The notes under the pieces are model-generated. The model saw nothing but the letters and a program-made list of their open reading frames with translations. It did no database searches and was not told the DNA's origin. From JBBRFH01 sp038224615 (lineage in GTDB: Bacteria; Planctomycetota; Phycisphaerae; Tepidisphaerales; Tepidisphaeraceae), in assembly GCA_038224615.1 (NCBI GenBank), contig JBBRFH010000014.1, forward strand, positions 1 through 21,977: a stretch of 21,977 nt of DNA. Reading direction: 5' to 3'. The position numbers and the translations under genes are program-made. Below are positions 6,030 through 12,474 of the stretch, one piece after another. The first letter of the stretch is position 1. Each line of letters opens with the position of its first letter.

Positions 6030-7205
6030 TTACGCCGCTTTCACGGCGTTGACGATCTTTTCGGCGGCGTCGGTGAGGTCGGTGGCGCTTTGCATCATGG
6101 GCAGTTCGGCGGCGGCGCCCTTGAGGATTTCGCGGGCCTTGGCGACGTTGGTGCCTTCCAGGCGCACCACGACCGGCACCTTGAAGCCCACTTCGCGCCC
6201 GGCCTTGATGAGGGCCTCGGCGATCAGGTCGCACTTGGCAATGCCGCCGAAGATGTTGACCAGGATGCCCTTTACCTTGTCGTCGGCGAGGATGATACGG
6301 AACGCCTCGACCGCGCCCTCGGCGGTCACGCCACCGCCGACATCGAGGAAGTTGGCGGGCTCGCCGCCGTGCAGCTTGATGATGTCCATCGTCGCCATCG
6401 CCAGGCCGGCACCGTTGACCAGGCAGGCGATGTTGCCGTCGAGGTTGATGTAGTTGAGGCGGGCCTTGGCGGCGCGGACGTCGAGCGGACGCTCCTGCGA
6501 TTCGTCGGCCATCGCCTCGATGTCCTTATGGCGGAACAACGCATTGTCATCAAAGTTAATCTTCGCATCCAGCGCCAGGATCTGCCCATCCTGCGAAACG
6601 ACCAGCGGGTTGATCTCCGCCAGCGACGCGTCGAGCTTGATGAACTGCTGCGCGAAGCGCGTGATGATCGAGGCGCACTCACGGGCGGCCTTCTCCTTGA
6701 AGCCGAGCAGGTAGGCAAGCTCCGCCGCCTGGAACGGCTGCAGGCCGAGCGTCGGGTGCATCGGCACTTTGTAGAGTTTCTCCGGCGAGTGCTTGGCGAT
6801 CTCCTCGATGTCCATTCCGCCCTCGGCCGACGCGATCACCACGGCGGTGCCGGTGCCGCGATCGAGCACGATGCCGAGATACACCTCGCGATTGATGTCC
6901 ACGCCCGGTGCGACCAGCAGCACACTCACCGGCACGCCTTCCGGGCCGGTCTGATACGAGATCATTCGGTTGCCCAGCATGAACACGGCGGCGGCCTTGG
7001 CTTCCTCGGCGCTCCTGACGAGCTTCACGAACCCTGCCTTCCCACGCCCGCCGGCATACACCTGGGCTTTAACGACGCACATCGGCTGATTGAACTTCCG
7101 AAACGCGTCTGCAGCTTCCTCAGGCGTATGCACGACCGACGCCGCCGGAACCGGAATGCCAGCTTTGCTCAACAGGTCACGGGCCTGGTATTCGTGAATC
7201 TTCAT
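6030..7205 (-). CDS. sucC: Succinyl-CoA synthetase (ADP-forming) beta subunit
   Basis: SucC with SucD interconverts succinyl-CoA and succinate in the TCA cycle, making ATP or GTP. The 391-aa length is normal. An N-terminal ATP-grasp domain starts MKIHEYQARDLLSKAGIPVP, with GGRGKAG at residues 52-58 and the metal-binding AEINPLV at 196-202. The C-terminal CoA-ligase domain has GNIACLVNGAGLAMATMD (257-274), LDVGGG and VNIFGGIAKCD. I chose the ATG at 7205 because MKIHEYQ is the conserved start. An alternative initiation codon at 7250 would add 15 unconserved residues. Unusually, sucD does not follow: downstream are the toxin-like pair, and nothing upstream is related. Like sdhB, it is an isolated TCA-cycle gene in this window. 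Confidence 0.97.
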   Translation of the reverse strand: MKIHEYQARDLLSKAGIPVPAASVVHTPEEAADAFRKFNQPMCVVKAQVYAGGRGKAGFVKLVRSAEEAKAAAVFMLGNRMISYQTGPEGVPVSVLLVAPGVDINREVYLGIVLDRGTGTAVVIASAEGGMDIEEIAKHSPEKLYKVPMHPTLGLQPFQAAELAYLLGFKEKAARECASIITRFAQQFIKLDASLAEINPLVVSQDGQILALDAKINFDDNALFRHKDIEAMADESQERPLDVRAAKARLNYINLDGNIACLVNGAGLAMATMDIIKLHGGEPANFLDVGGGVTAEGAVEAFRIILADDKVKGILVNIFGGIAKCDLIAEALIKAGREVGFKVPVVVRLEGTNVAKAREILKGAAAELPMMQSATDLTDAAEKIVNAVKAA

Positions 7206-7320
7206 GTTGAACGCGATTGTGGTGCGAGCGCGACCGAAAGTCGAGTACACATGCAGAATCCGGTCTTCAAACCGCTATTGCATTGCTCCGCGCCACTGAC
7301 GCGACGCACTCAAACCGGCC

Positions 7321-7340
7321 GGTCATTGGTCATTAGTCAT
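7321..7340. repeat. Solo GGTCATT-type repeat
   Basis: GGTCATTGGTCATTAGTCAT lies in the 208-bp interval between sucC and the DUF2383 gene. It is the same motif as the inner and terminal parts of the 2480-2565 element, but with no second arm nearby. It is likely a degenerate copy. Confidence 0.55.
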
Positions 7341-7353
7341 TGAAGCGCAGCGC

Positions 7354-7392
7354 AAAAAGCGGCTCGCCTGCCATCTCGGCGAGGCGAGCCGC
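7354..7392 (-). terminator. Rho-independent terminator after the DUF2383 gene
   Basis: On the minus strand an 11-bp G/C-rich stem, GCGGCTCGCCT with AGGCGAGCCGC, closes a 12-base loop and is followed directly by five Ts (7354-7358). It ends the DUF2383-type transcript 21 bases after the stop codon. It is the clearest intrinsic terminator in the window. Confidence 0.85.
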
Positions 7393-7413
7393 AAGGGAAG
7401 GAAACCGTTGCCC

Positions 7414-7884
7414 TCACTTGGCAGGCTGGCTGGCGTCGCGGAGGTCGCGCACACGGTCGTGCGCAGCCTTGATGCCGCGATATTGCGTGGTGAGCAGGTC
7501 GGCGATCGGGCTGCCGGCGCACTCCTTCAGAACCTCTTCGTAGCGGTGCTTGATGGCGTCTTCGCCGCGCTCGGCTTCAGACAGCACGCTATGAATGGTG
7601 CCGCCAGTCACCTTGCCGCGCAGTTCGAGCCACCAGCGGTGCAATGTGCCTGACGTCGAACCGTGGTCGACAGGTTCGTCGCCGTTGTAAGCGACACTGG
7701 CTTTCAGTTCCTCGGCGTTGTCGGCGCGCTGCGCGCTGTACTCGCGGAACAGGTCGGCCAGCGTGCGATCCTCGATCAGGTCGGCCGATGCCGCGAATCC
7801 TTCGGAGGAATCGATGTTGAGGCGGATCAGATCTTGGACAGAACTGGCCGCCTTTTCTGACATGGATACAAGCACGTCGTTCAT
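7414..7884 (-). CDS. PA2169/DUF2383-family four-helix-bundle protein
   Basis: The 156-aa product, MNDVLVSMSEKAASSVQDLI onwards, matches the PA2169-type (DUF2383) architecture. It has long amphipathic helices rich in Glu, Arg and Ala, and a conserved central HGSTSGTLHRWWLELRGKV followed by SVLSEAERGEDAIKHRYEE. Relatives are ferritin-like helical bundles of unknown reaction, often found with stress or envelope genes. There is no membrane segment or signal peptide. I chose the ATG at 7884 because AAGGGA lies just upstream, in preference to an initiator at 7908. The next genes upstream are a DUF1328 peptide and an entericidin-like lipoprotein in the same orientation, so a general-stress cluster is plausible. 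Confidence 0.8.
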   Translation of the reverse strand: MNDVLVSMSEKAASSVQDLIRLNIDSSEGFAASADLIEDRTLADLFREYSAQRADNAEELKASVAYNGDEPVDHGSTSGTLHRWWLELRGKVTGGTIHSVLSEAERGEDAIKHRYEEVLKECAGSPIADLLTTQYRGIKAAHDRVRDLRDASQPAK

Positions 7885-7980
7885 GACTTTTCCCTTTCGA
7901 TTGAACAACCCATCGGTTCCCTATGAAACCATCGGCGCGACGTTAATCGCGCCGGCGGAAATTGCGATCTGCACACCGCG

Positions 7981-8160
7981 TCAGACGCGTGGGTTTGGCC
8001 CGCCGCGGAAGAGGCTGACCAGCAGCGATACGACGAACAGGATCACGAAGATAAAGAACAGAACTTTCGCGATCGAAGAGGCACCGGCGGCGATGCCGCC
8101 GAACCCAAAGACTGCTGCAACAATCGCAATAACGAAGAATACGGCTGCCCAGTAAAGCAT
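7981..8160 (-). CDS. DUF1328 (YtjA-like) small membrane protein
   Basis: The 59-aa product is MLYWAAVFFVIAIVAAVFGF at the N-terminus, then GGIAAGASSIAKVLFFIFVI and a second hydrophobic run. It therefore has two membrane helices joined by a Gly/Ala/Ser loop and a short polar tail, FRGGPNPRV. This is the DUF1328/YtjA pattern at the normal length. A strong ribosome binding site, AAGGAGC, precedes the ATG. Relatives are usually induced in stationary phase or under osmotic stress, but their biochemical role is unknown. It lies between the entericidin-like and DUF2383 genes. Confidence 0.9.
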   Translation of the reverse strand: MLYWAAVFFVIAIVAAVFGFGGIAAGASSIAKVLFFIFVILFVVSLLVSLFRGGPNPRV

Positions 8161-8353
8161 GACAAGCTCCTTTCAGAAGCGATTCGTGGATCACCCGCGC
8201 TACTTCCGAACGGTCCTTCCGGTCGCTTCTGGGCGGCCGATGAGCCATTCGAGCGCGAGTCGAGTCCAACCCGAGGATCAGACACATGGGGCACACGATG
8301 TGCCGCTCGAAAAGTGTCAGCGCGGCTGTCCGCCGCACCGACGCGGAATCGGA

Positions 8354-8506
8354 TCAGTCCTTGGCGTCGCGGGCGGCATCCTTGATGCCGTCGCCGGCCT
8401 TCTCGATGTCCTTGCCGGCGCCTTCGGTGGTGTTACAGGCGATCGCCGCACCGAACAGCACGACGGACATGACGCTCAACGCCAACAGGCGGATAACGGT
8501 CTTCAT
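8354..8506 (-). CDS. Entericidin-like small lipoprotein
   Basis: The 50-aa product starts MKTVIRLLALSVMSVVLFGA and has a lipobox, GAAIAC, with Cys at residue 24. The mature peptide, NTTEGAGKDIEKAGDGIKDA plus a charged tail, has the repeated G-K/D-I-x-K-A-G pattern of entericidin A/B. In enterobacteria these are membrane-anchored lipoproteins linked to stationary-phase and osmotic stress and to programmed lysis. The start is fixed by AAGGAG upstream of the ATG at 8506; the open frame continues farther upstream without conserved sequence. It is in the same orientation as the DUF1328 gene. Confidence 0.9.
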   Translation of the reverse strand: MKTVIRLLALSVMSVVLFGAAIACNTTEGAGKDIEKAGDGIKDAARDAKD

Positions 8507-8820
8507 GACGAACTCCTTGGGAGTTGTGGAGCGAGCGTGCCAGTTCCTTCGGCCTGCCGCTTCCGGATGTCCTTCAGCACTGCGTTCCGCGCTCGGCCCT
8601 TCGCGTTGCGATCGGTGCATTGCTGACACCTACATCATTTCGCGTGCGTCCTAGGCGAACGCTAAAAGTCGTGTGAATCGAGTTTTATTTTTCGGTTCAG
8701 GACGCTGGCAAGGACGCTCAGGTGGCAGGCGCATCCATGAAGAACGATTCACGGCCGCGAACGGGCTGTCTTGAGACTGCGGCGCTAGGATTGACGCTGC
8801 GGGTAGCCTGTTTGCCCCGC
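8507..8820. other. Interval without a recognised gene
   Basis: This holds the upstream region of the entericidin-like gene (minus strand) and an A/T-rich patch near 8675-8695. I saw no credible reading frame, tRNA or long repeat. The frame that extends the lipoprotein upstream is rich in Arg and Glu without family features, so I read it as noncoding. Confidence 0.5.
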
Positions 8821-9036
8821 ATGCCTTTTCCAGCCCCAAGCAGCCTCCTGATGAGTCAGCCCAAGAACGAACCGGTGAAAACACCCGATCCCGCGACGAC
8901 GTATGAGCGGGCGAAGCCCACGGAGCAGTCCCCCTCGGGCATGCTCAGCGATCCCTCGCCACCGCCGGCGAACGAGCGCGACCATCACCAGGCCCGTCGG
9001 CCTCGACAACGCCGGCCGGGCGGGACGGCGGGCTAG
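8821..9036 (+). CDS. Doubtful small proline-rich hypothetical protein
   Basis: This frame codes for up to 71 aa from the ATG at 8821, or 61 aa from the ATG at 8851 (MSQPKNEPVKTPDPATTYER). The product is hydrophilic, rich in Pro, Glu, Ser and Arg, probably disordered, and matches no family I know. There is no clear ribosome binding site at either start. A perfect 14-bp palindrome, GCGGGCGCGCCCGC, begins on the last base of the stop codon (9036-9049) and could end the transcript. The Arg-rich tail may only reflect GC-rich noncoding DNA. Confidence 0.35.
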   Translation: MPFPAPSSLLMSQPKNEPVKTPDPATTYERAKPTEQSPSGMLSDPSPPPANERDHHQARRPRQRRPGGTAG

Positions 9037-9209
9037 CGGGCGCGCCCGCGAAAACAAGCCATTTTCAGGGACCGCCGGCCAATCCGCATCGGCAGGCCCG
9101 GCGGGCGTGGTTAGCGGACGTCGGCGAACCTGTTGATAAGGCCCGTTGCCACTACACTTTTCCAAGCAACTTGATACGCTTTTGACCGATCGGCTTGAAA
9201 CGGACGAAT

Positions 9210-9497
9210 ATGCCTCAATTCAGGGTGATAGGCTCCAATCGCGAGACGGGCGCCCGCATGACTCTTGAGATCGCAGCAGCGAGCAAGGGAGATGCAGAAC
9301 GCAAGGCAGTTCAGTCTGGCATGAATGTGAATCATGCCGCGCCGATAGACACCTTTGAGGAGCTGCGAACACCCATGGCAAAGAACTACCGCGACGAAGC
9401 CCCCGCCAACAACCAGAAGAAGCTTGTCATCGCCTTCGTGGTGCTATTGGCAATCTTCCTTTTCACCGGCTTGGTTTGGCCGGGCTTCTGGAAGTAA
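9210..9497 (+). CDS. Small protein with soluble N-terminal domain and C-terminal membrane anchor
   Basis: The 95-aa product starts MPQFRVIGSNRETGARMTLE and continues IAAASKGDAERKAVQSGMNV. This beta-beta-alpha layout (x-V-x-G-x-x-R-E-T-G ... A-x-S-x-x-x-A-x-x-x-A) is one I associate with small planctomycete proteins of unknown role. A charged linker of about 25 residues leads to a single C-terminal transmembrane helix, LVIAFVVLLAIFLFTGLVWP. It is probably a tail-anchored inner-membrane protein. The ATG at 9210 gives a natural start; an ATG at 9195 would add five residues. It is followed by a strong hairpin at 9587-9623. Confidence 0.7.
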   Translation: MPQFRVIGSNRETGARMTLEIAAASKGDAERKAVQSGMNVNHAAPIDTFEELRTPMAKNYRDEAPANNQKKLVIAFVVLLAIFLFTGLVWPGFWK

Positions 9498-9586
9498 ACG
9501 CTTGAACTGACCGCTGGCGGAATCTGTAAGGCCGCGCGGATTGCTGGCGTTCAGCGATCGACGCTCGACCCCGCCACGACGGAACG

Positions 9587-9623
9587 GATCAAGCCGGGCC
9601 GACATTTTCGGTCCGGCTTGATC
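9587..9623. terminator. Hairpin between convergent genes
   Basis: GATCAAGCCGGGCCG (9587-9601) pairs with CGGTCCGGCTTGATC (9609-9623) over 15 bp, with one G-U or A-C position depending on strand, around a 7-base loop. It lies between the plus-strand membrane protein and the minus-strand glycosyltransferase. No T-run follows on either side, so it is a terminator by position and stability rather than by full signature. Confidence 0.6.
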
Positions 9624-9671
9624 TGCGCGCTGACTTGGCACGGGAGGCCCACGCGGCGCGTTGCCGGCGGC

Positions 9672-10823
9672 CTAACCGATGTCGGCGATCAGTCGCTCCA
9701 GCACACGCCGCGCATCGAAGTGGTCCTGGGCAATGGAACGGGCCGCCTTGGCATGACGCGCATAGTCCCCGGCGATCTGCGCCATCGCCGCTGCGGCTTC
9801 CTCGATCGTCTCGAAAGCGAAAAGCCCCTCCCCCATCGGCAGCCATTGCTCGAAGCCGCTACGCTGGGTCACCACCGGCTTGCCCGATGCCAGGAAGCAG
9901 GCGCTGCGGTCGCTGAACCATCCGCTGGGCAGCCCCGAGTAGATCTGCTTGGCGACGGTCAGTTCGCCGGCCTGGCGCTGGATGAACGAGCGGTAGGAAT
10001 CCGGGGAAATCGATAACACCGTCGGGTCGGTGAAGTGCCACCCATTGCCCTCGAACAGCGCCGCCGTCTCATCGGACACGCCCGCCATCGCCATTTCCAT
10101 GCGGAAGCTGGTACGCTTCGGCAGCTTGAGCAGTTTCATCCACTCGACGCCCTTGCTGCTCTGGTAGACCTTGCCCTCAAACTCGAACTGCCTCCCCGGG
10201 CCGTGGTCCCACTTGCCGATCGTCGAGAAGACCTGCGACGACGTCGCCACCATCGGCCAGTGCGACAGCGCGATCGGCTGGTTCGTCCCGATCCAGTTCA
10301 GCCCCGCCGTCGGCAGCGGGCAGGCCTTGGTGCCGATCAGCTTGCCGAACGTCGCGACGCGGTCGAAGCACTTGTAGTAGTCGAGGAAGTCCGGGTCGTC
10401 GCGCATCCGCAACTGCGTGAAGACCGGATCGGTGTCGATCACGCACGTACGCTTCGCCTGCCTGAACTCCTCGCGCCACGGCGTCACACCGCTGACGCAG
10501 AGCACCAAATCGGCCCGCTTGAGCACGTCATGCCACTGCGGTTTCGTCTGTCCATACCACTTGTTCTGCAACTCCGAGTGGTAACAGAACCGCTCAGGCA
10601 TCCCGAGCGCAGCCAGCGCACGGCGGAGGTAGGCGATGCCGTAGGTGGGATCGGGATCGACGACGTTGTCGACCGGGTTGTAAGGCACGTACCACTGCCC
10701 GGAATCTTCGTAGAACCAGACCTCGTGCCCCAGCTCGTGGAAGCCGGCCAGATAGTTCAGATGATGCCACGTCATCCCGCCCAGCGGATAGCCGATGATG
10801 TAGCCGGTGACGACGATGGTCAT
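9672..10823 (-). CDS. Glycosyltransferase (GT-B-like), second of a tandem pair
   Basis: The 383-aa product is a putative retaining GT-B glycosyltransferase related to CgeB/GT4-type proteins. The N-terminal domain starts MTIVVTGYIIGYPLGGMTWH, then HHLNYLAGFHELGHEVWFYE, a Rossmann half typical of acceptor-side domains. The C-terminal half has SGWFSDRSACFLASGKPVVT and then EGLFAFETIEEA, the usual donor-site region in which a conserved small-residue turn precedes a sugar-nucleotide-binding loop. There are no membrane helices, so it is likely a cytoplasmic or peripheral enzyme. Its ATG overlaps the stop of the upstream paralogue by 4 bp (ATGA), so the two are coupled. Donor and acceptor cannot be read from the sequence. 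Confidence 0.75.
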   Translation of the reverse strand: MTIVVTGYIIGYPLGGMTWHHLNYLAGFHELGHEVWFYEDSGQWYVPYNPVDNVVDPDPTYGIAYLRRALAALGMPERFCYHSELQNKWYGQTKPQWHDVLKRADLVLCVSGVTPWREEFRQAKRTCVIDTDPVFTQLRMRDDPDFLDYYKCFDRVATFGKLIGTKACPLPTAGLNWIGTNQPIALSHWPMVATSSQVFSTIGKWDHGPGRQFEFEGKVYQSSKGVEWMKLLKLPKRTSFRMEMAMAGVSDETAALFEGNGWHFTDPTVLSISPDSYRSFIQRQAGELTVAKQIYSGLPSGWFSDRSACFLASGKPVVTQRSGFEQWLPMGEGLFAFETIEEAAAAMAQIAGDYARHAKAARSIAQDHFDARRVLERLIADIG

Positions 10824-12028
10824 GAGGATTGCCGATTGACGATCGCTTCGAGCATCGGCGTAACAACTCTGTCCGGAGCGAGGTATTCGCGCGCGACGTC
10901 ATAGGCGGCGGCGCGGTGCTGCTGTGGGTTCCTACGCAGACTTTCCAGTCCGGCGGCGGCTTCGTCAAGAGAATTGAAGGCGATCAACCCATTTCCGCTC
11001 GGAACGTACCGGCTCCAGGTCGTGTCCTGAACGACCGCCGGCCGACCGGCGGCGAGATAGCAGCAGGTGCGGCAACTGAACCAGCCGCTGTTGGTGGCGG
11101 CGTAGACGTTCTTGGCGATGCTCCACTCACCGGCACTTTGCGCGATGAAGTCGCGATAGGCCTCGGGCGTCAGGCTGGCGTCGTGGGCATCGACGACCTT
11201 CCATCCATTGGCCAGGACCGGCTCGAGACCCTTGTTGTTGCCGATCGCTAATGTGAGTGTGACATCGGGCACGCGTTTGGGCAGCGAAATGAACTTCTCG
11301 AACTCCGGCCGCTTGTCGTAGTAATCGACGCCCTTGTAGTGCAGGCGCTTGGCCTCCTTGGACAGGTCCAGCGTCATTACCGTCGTAAACGCGGCGTCGA
11401 CGGGCAGCGGCGTATTCATCGCATCGCGCCAGTGCGGCAGCGTCACGGTCGGCCGGGTGGTGATCCAGTTCAGCCCGGCCAGCGGGAGCTTGCAGTCCTC
11501 GGCGCGGATGTTTTCGGCATACGTCAGGTGTACGTCATGCTGCTCGGCCACTTCGACATATCGCTTGGCCTTCGGCCCTTCGTTGTCGAGCAGTTCCTGC
11601 AGGCCGAACTGGTTGTAGCCAGGATCGCTGTCGAGGAAGGCCTTGCGACACTTCGCCGGCAGATTGTCAGGCAGCATGCAGACGCCGGAGACGTTCAGGT
11701 AGACGTCGCAGGTTTTCACGACCTCGTCGAACGCCTCTTTCGACATGCCGAAGCATTCATTCTGCAGCAGGCGGTAGTGCCACTTGTCGACCAGCGCCGG
11801 CGCGTGCTTCTCGAAAAACGTGCGGATGAAGGTGGCGTTGTAGATCCCATCGCTCGACGGCTCCCGAATCGACGGATTGTACGGCCAGGTATTCGTGTCC
11901 TCGTGGTAATAGACGTCGTGCCCCAACTCATGCAGCGCCAACACATAGTGAAAATAATCCCACGCCACCCCCCCAAGCGGAAACTGCCCCACCATACCGC
12001 CGACGATGATTCTCAGTTTTGAAGACAT
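10820..12028 (-). CDS. Glycosyltransferase (GT-B-like), first of a tandem pair
   Basis: The 402-aa product is a paralogue of the downstream gene along its whole length. It shares FPLGGVAWDYFHYVLALHEL near the N-terminus, the D-T/S-D-P motif (FLDSDPGYNQF against VIDTDPVFTQL), PLAGLNWI in the middle, and SGWFSCRTCCYLAAGRPAVV then NGLIAFNSLDEA in the donor half. The two have diverged strongly elsewhere, suggesting an old duplication with different substrates. No membrane segment is present. The start codon lies 10 bases from the left inverted repeat of the GxxExxY unit, so any promoter or leader for this pair is inside that unit unless it is read through from the ABC gene. Confidence 0.75.
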   Translation of the reverse strand: MSSKLRIIVGGMVGQFPLGGVAWDYFHYVLALHELGHDVYYHEDTNTWPYNPSIREPSSDGIYNATFIRTFFEKHAPALVDKWHYRLLQNECFGMSKEAFDEVVKTCDVYLNVSGVCMLPDNLPAKCRKAFLDSDPGYNQFGLQELLDNEGPKAKRYVEVAEQHDVHLTYAENIRAEDCKLPLAGLNWITTRPTVTLPHWRDAMNTPLPVDAAFTTVMTLDLSKEAKRLHYKGVDYYDKRPEFEKFISLPKRVPDVTLTLAIGNNKGLEPVLANGWKVVDAHDASLTPEAYRDFIAQSAGEWSIAKNVYAATNSGWFSCRTCCYLAAGRPAVVQDTTWSRYVPSGNGLIAFNSLDEAAAGLESLRRNPQQHRAAAYDVAREYLAPDRVVTPMLEAIVNRQSS

Positions 12029-12038
12029 GGAATACGAT

Positions 12039-12068
12039 GAACCGCAGATTACGCAGATTACGCAGATT
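12039..12068. repeat. Left inverted repeat of the GxxExxY unit
   Basis: A 30-base terminal repeat made of GAACCGCAGATT and two ACGCAGATT copies. It lies 10 bases upstream of the first glycosyltransferase start codon and just after the GxxExxY stop codon. Confidence 0.85.
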
Positions 12069-12073
12069 CGGAC

Positions 12074-12463
12074 TTAGTAGTTCAGAACGATACGCTCGTA
12101 CTCAAGGCTTTTGGAACCGAAATTGATGAGCAGCGCGCGTTTGAAGCCGGTCGCCTTCAGATAGTTTAGGACTTGAGCGCGTTCGATCTCCGTGAGTTGC
12201 TTGATCGCCTTCACTTCCACGATCAGGTCATCAAATGCGGCAAAGTCCGCGCGATAAGGGCAATCCAAACGGTTACCCTTGTAGACGATTGGAACATGCA
12301 CTTCGCGAAGAAATGGAATGGCACGCATCGTCATCTCGATTGTCAACGCGTGCTGATACGCCGCCTCCAGGAACCCGCAACCAAGCTCCGCATGCACGTC
12401 CATCGCAGCCCCAATCACTGCGTATGTTTGCGGATCACGAACGTAATTCACGGGTGGCTGCAT
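12074..12463 (-). CDS. GxxExxY family protein, PD-(D/E)XK nuclease-like
   Basis: The 129-aa product matches the GxxExxY family, which Pfam groups with PD-(D/E)XK nucleases. The name motif is in AELGCGFLEAAYQHAL (G30, E33, Y36). A nuclease-like core follows: YRADFAAFDDLIVEVKAIKQ, with D73 and E83-V84-K85 in the D-Xn-ExK arrangement. The end, KRALLINFGSKSLEYERIVL, is also typical. The length is normal for the family and no signal peptide is present. The cellular role is unknown; metal-dependent cleavage of nucleic acid is a family-based inference. I chose the ATG at 12463, preceded by GAAGAGAG. An in-frame TTG at 12478 would place the start in the right inverted repeat. It is flanked closely by the two inverted repeats. 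Confidence 0.9.
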   Translation of the reverse strand: MQPPVNYVRDPQTYAVIGAAMDVHAELGCGFLEAAYQHALTIEMTMRAIPFLREVHVPIVYKGNRLDCPYRADFAAFDDLIVEVKAIKQLTEIERAQVLNYLKATGFKRALLINFGSKSLEYERIVLNY

Positions 12464-12474
12464 CGATTCTCTCT

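Noticed and set aside
5829..7343. Plus-strand open frame of 504 codons opposite sucC
   Set aside because: Covers an unambiguous sucC on the minus strand. The product is His/Asp/Arg-rich and featureless, typical of antisense in high-GC DNA.
7915..8547. GGAACC (7915-7920) and GGAACT (8542-8547) on the minus strand as ECF-sigma -35 boxes before the DUF2383 and entericidin-like genes
   Set aside because: They lie only about 31-36 bases from the start codons and have no matching -10 box, leaving no room for the strong ribosome binding sites.
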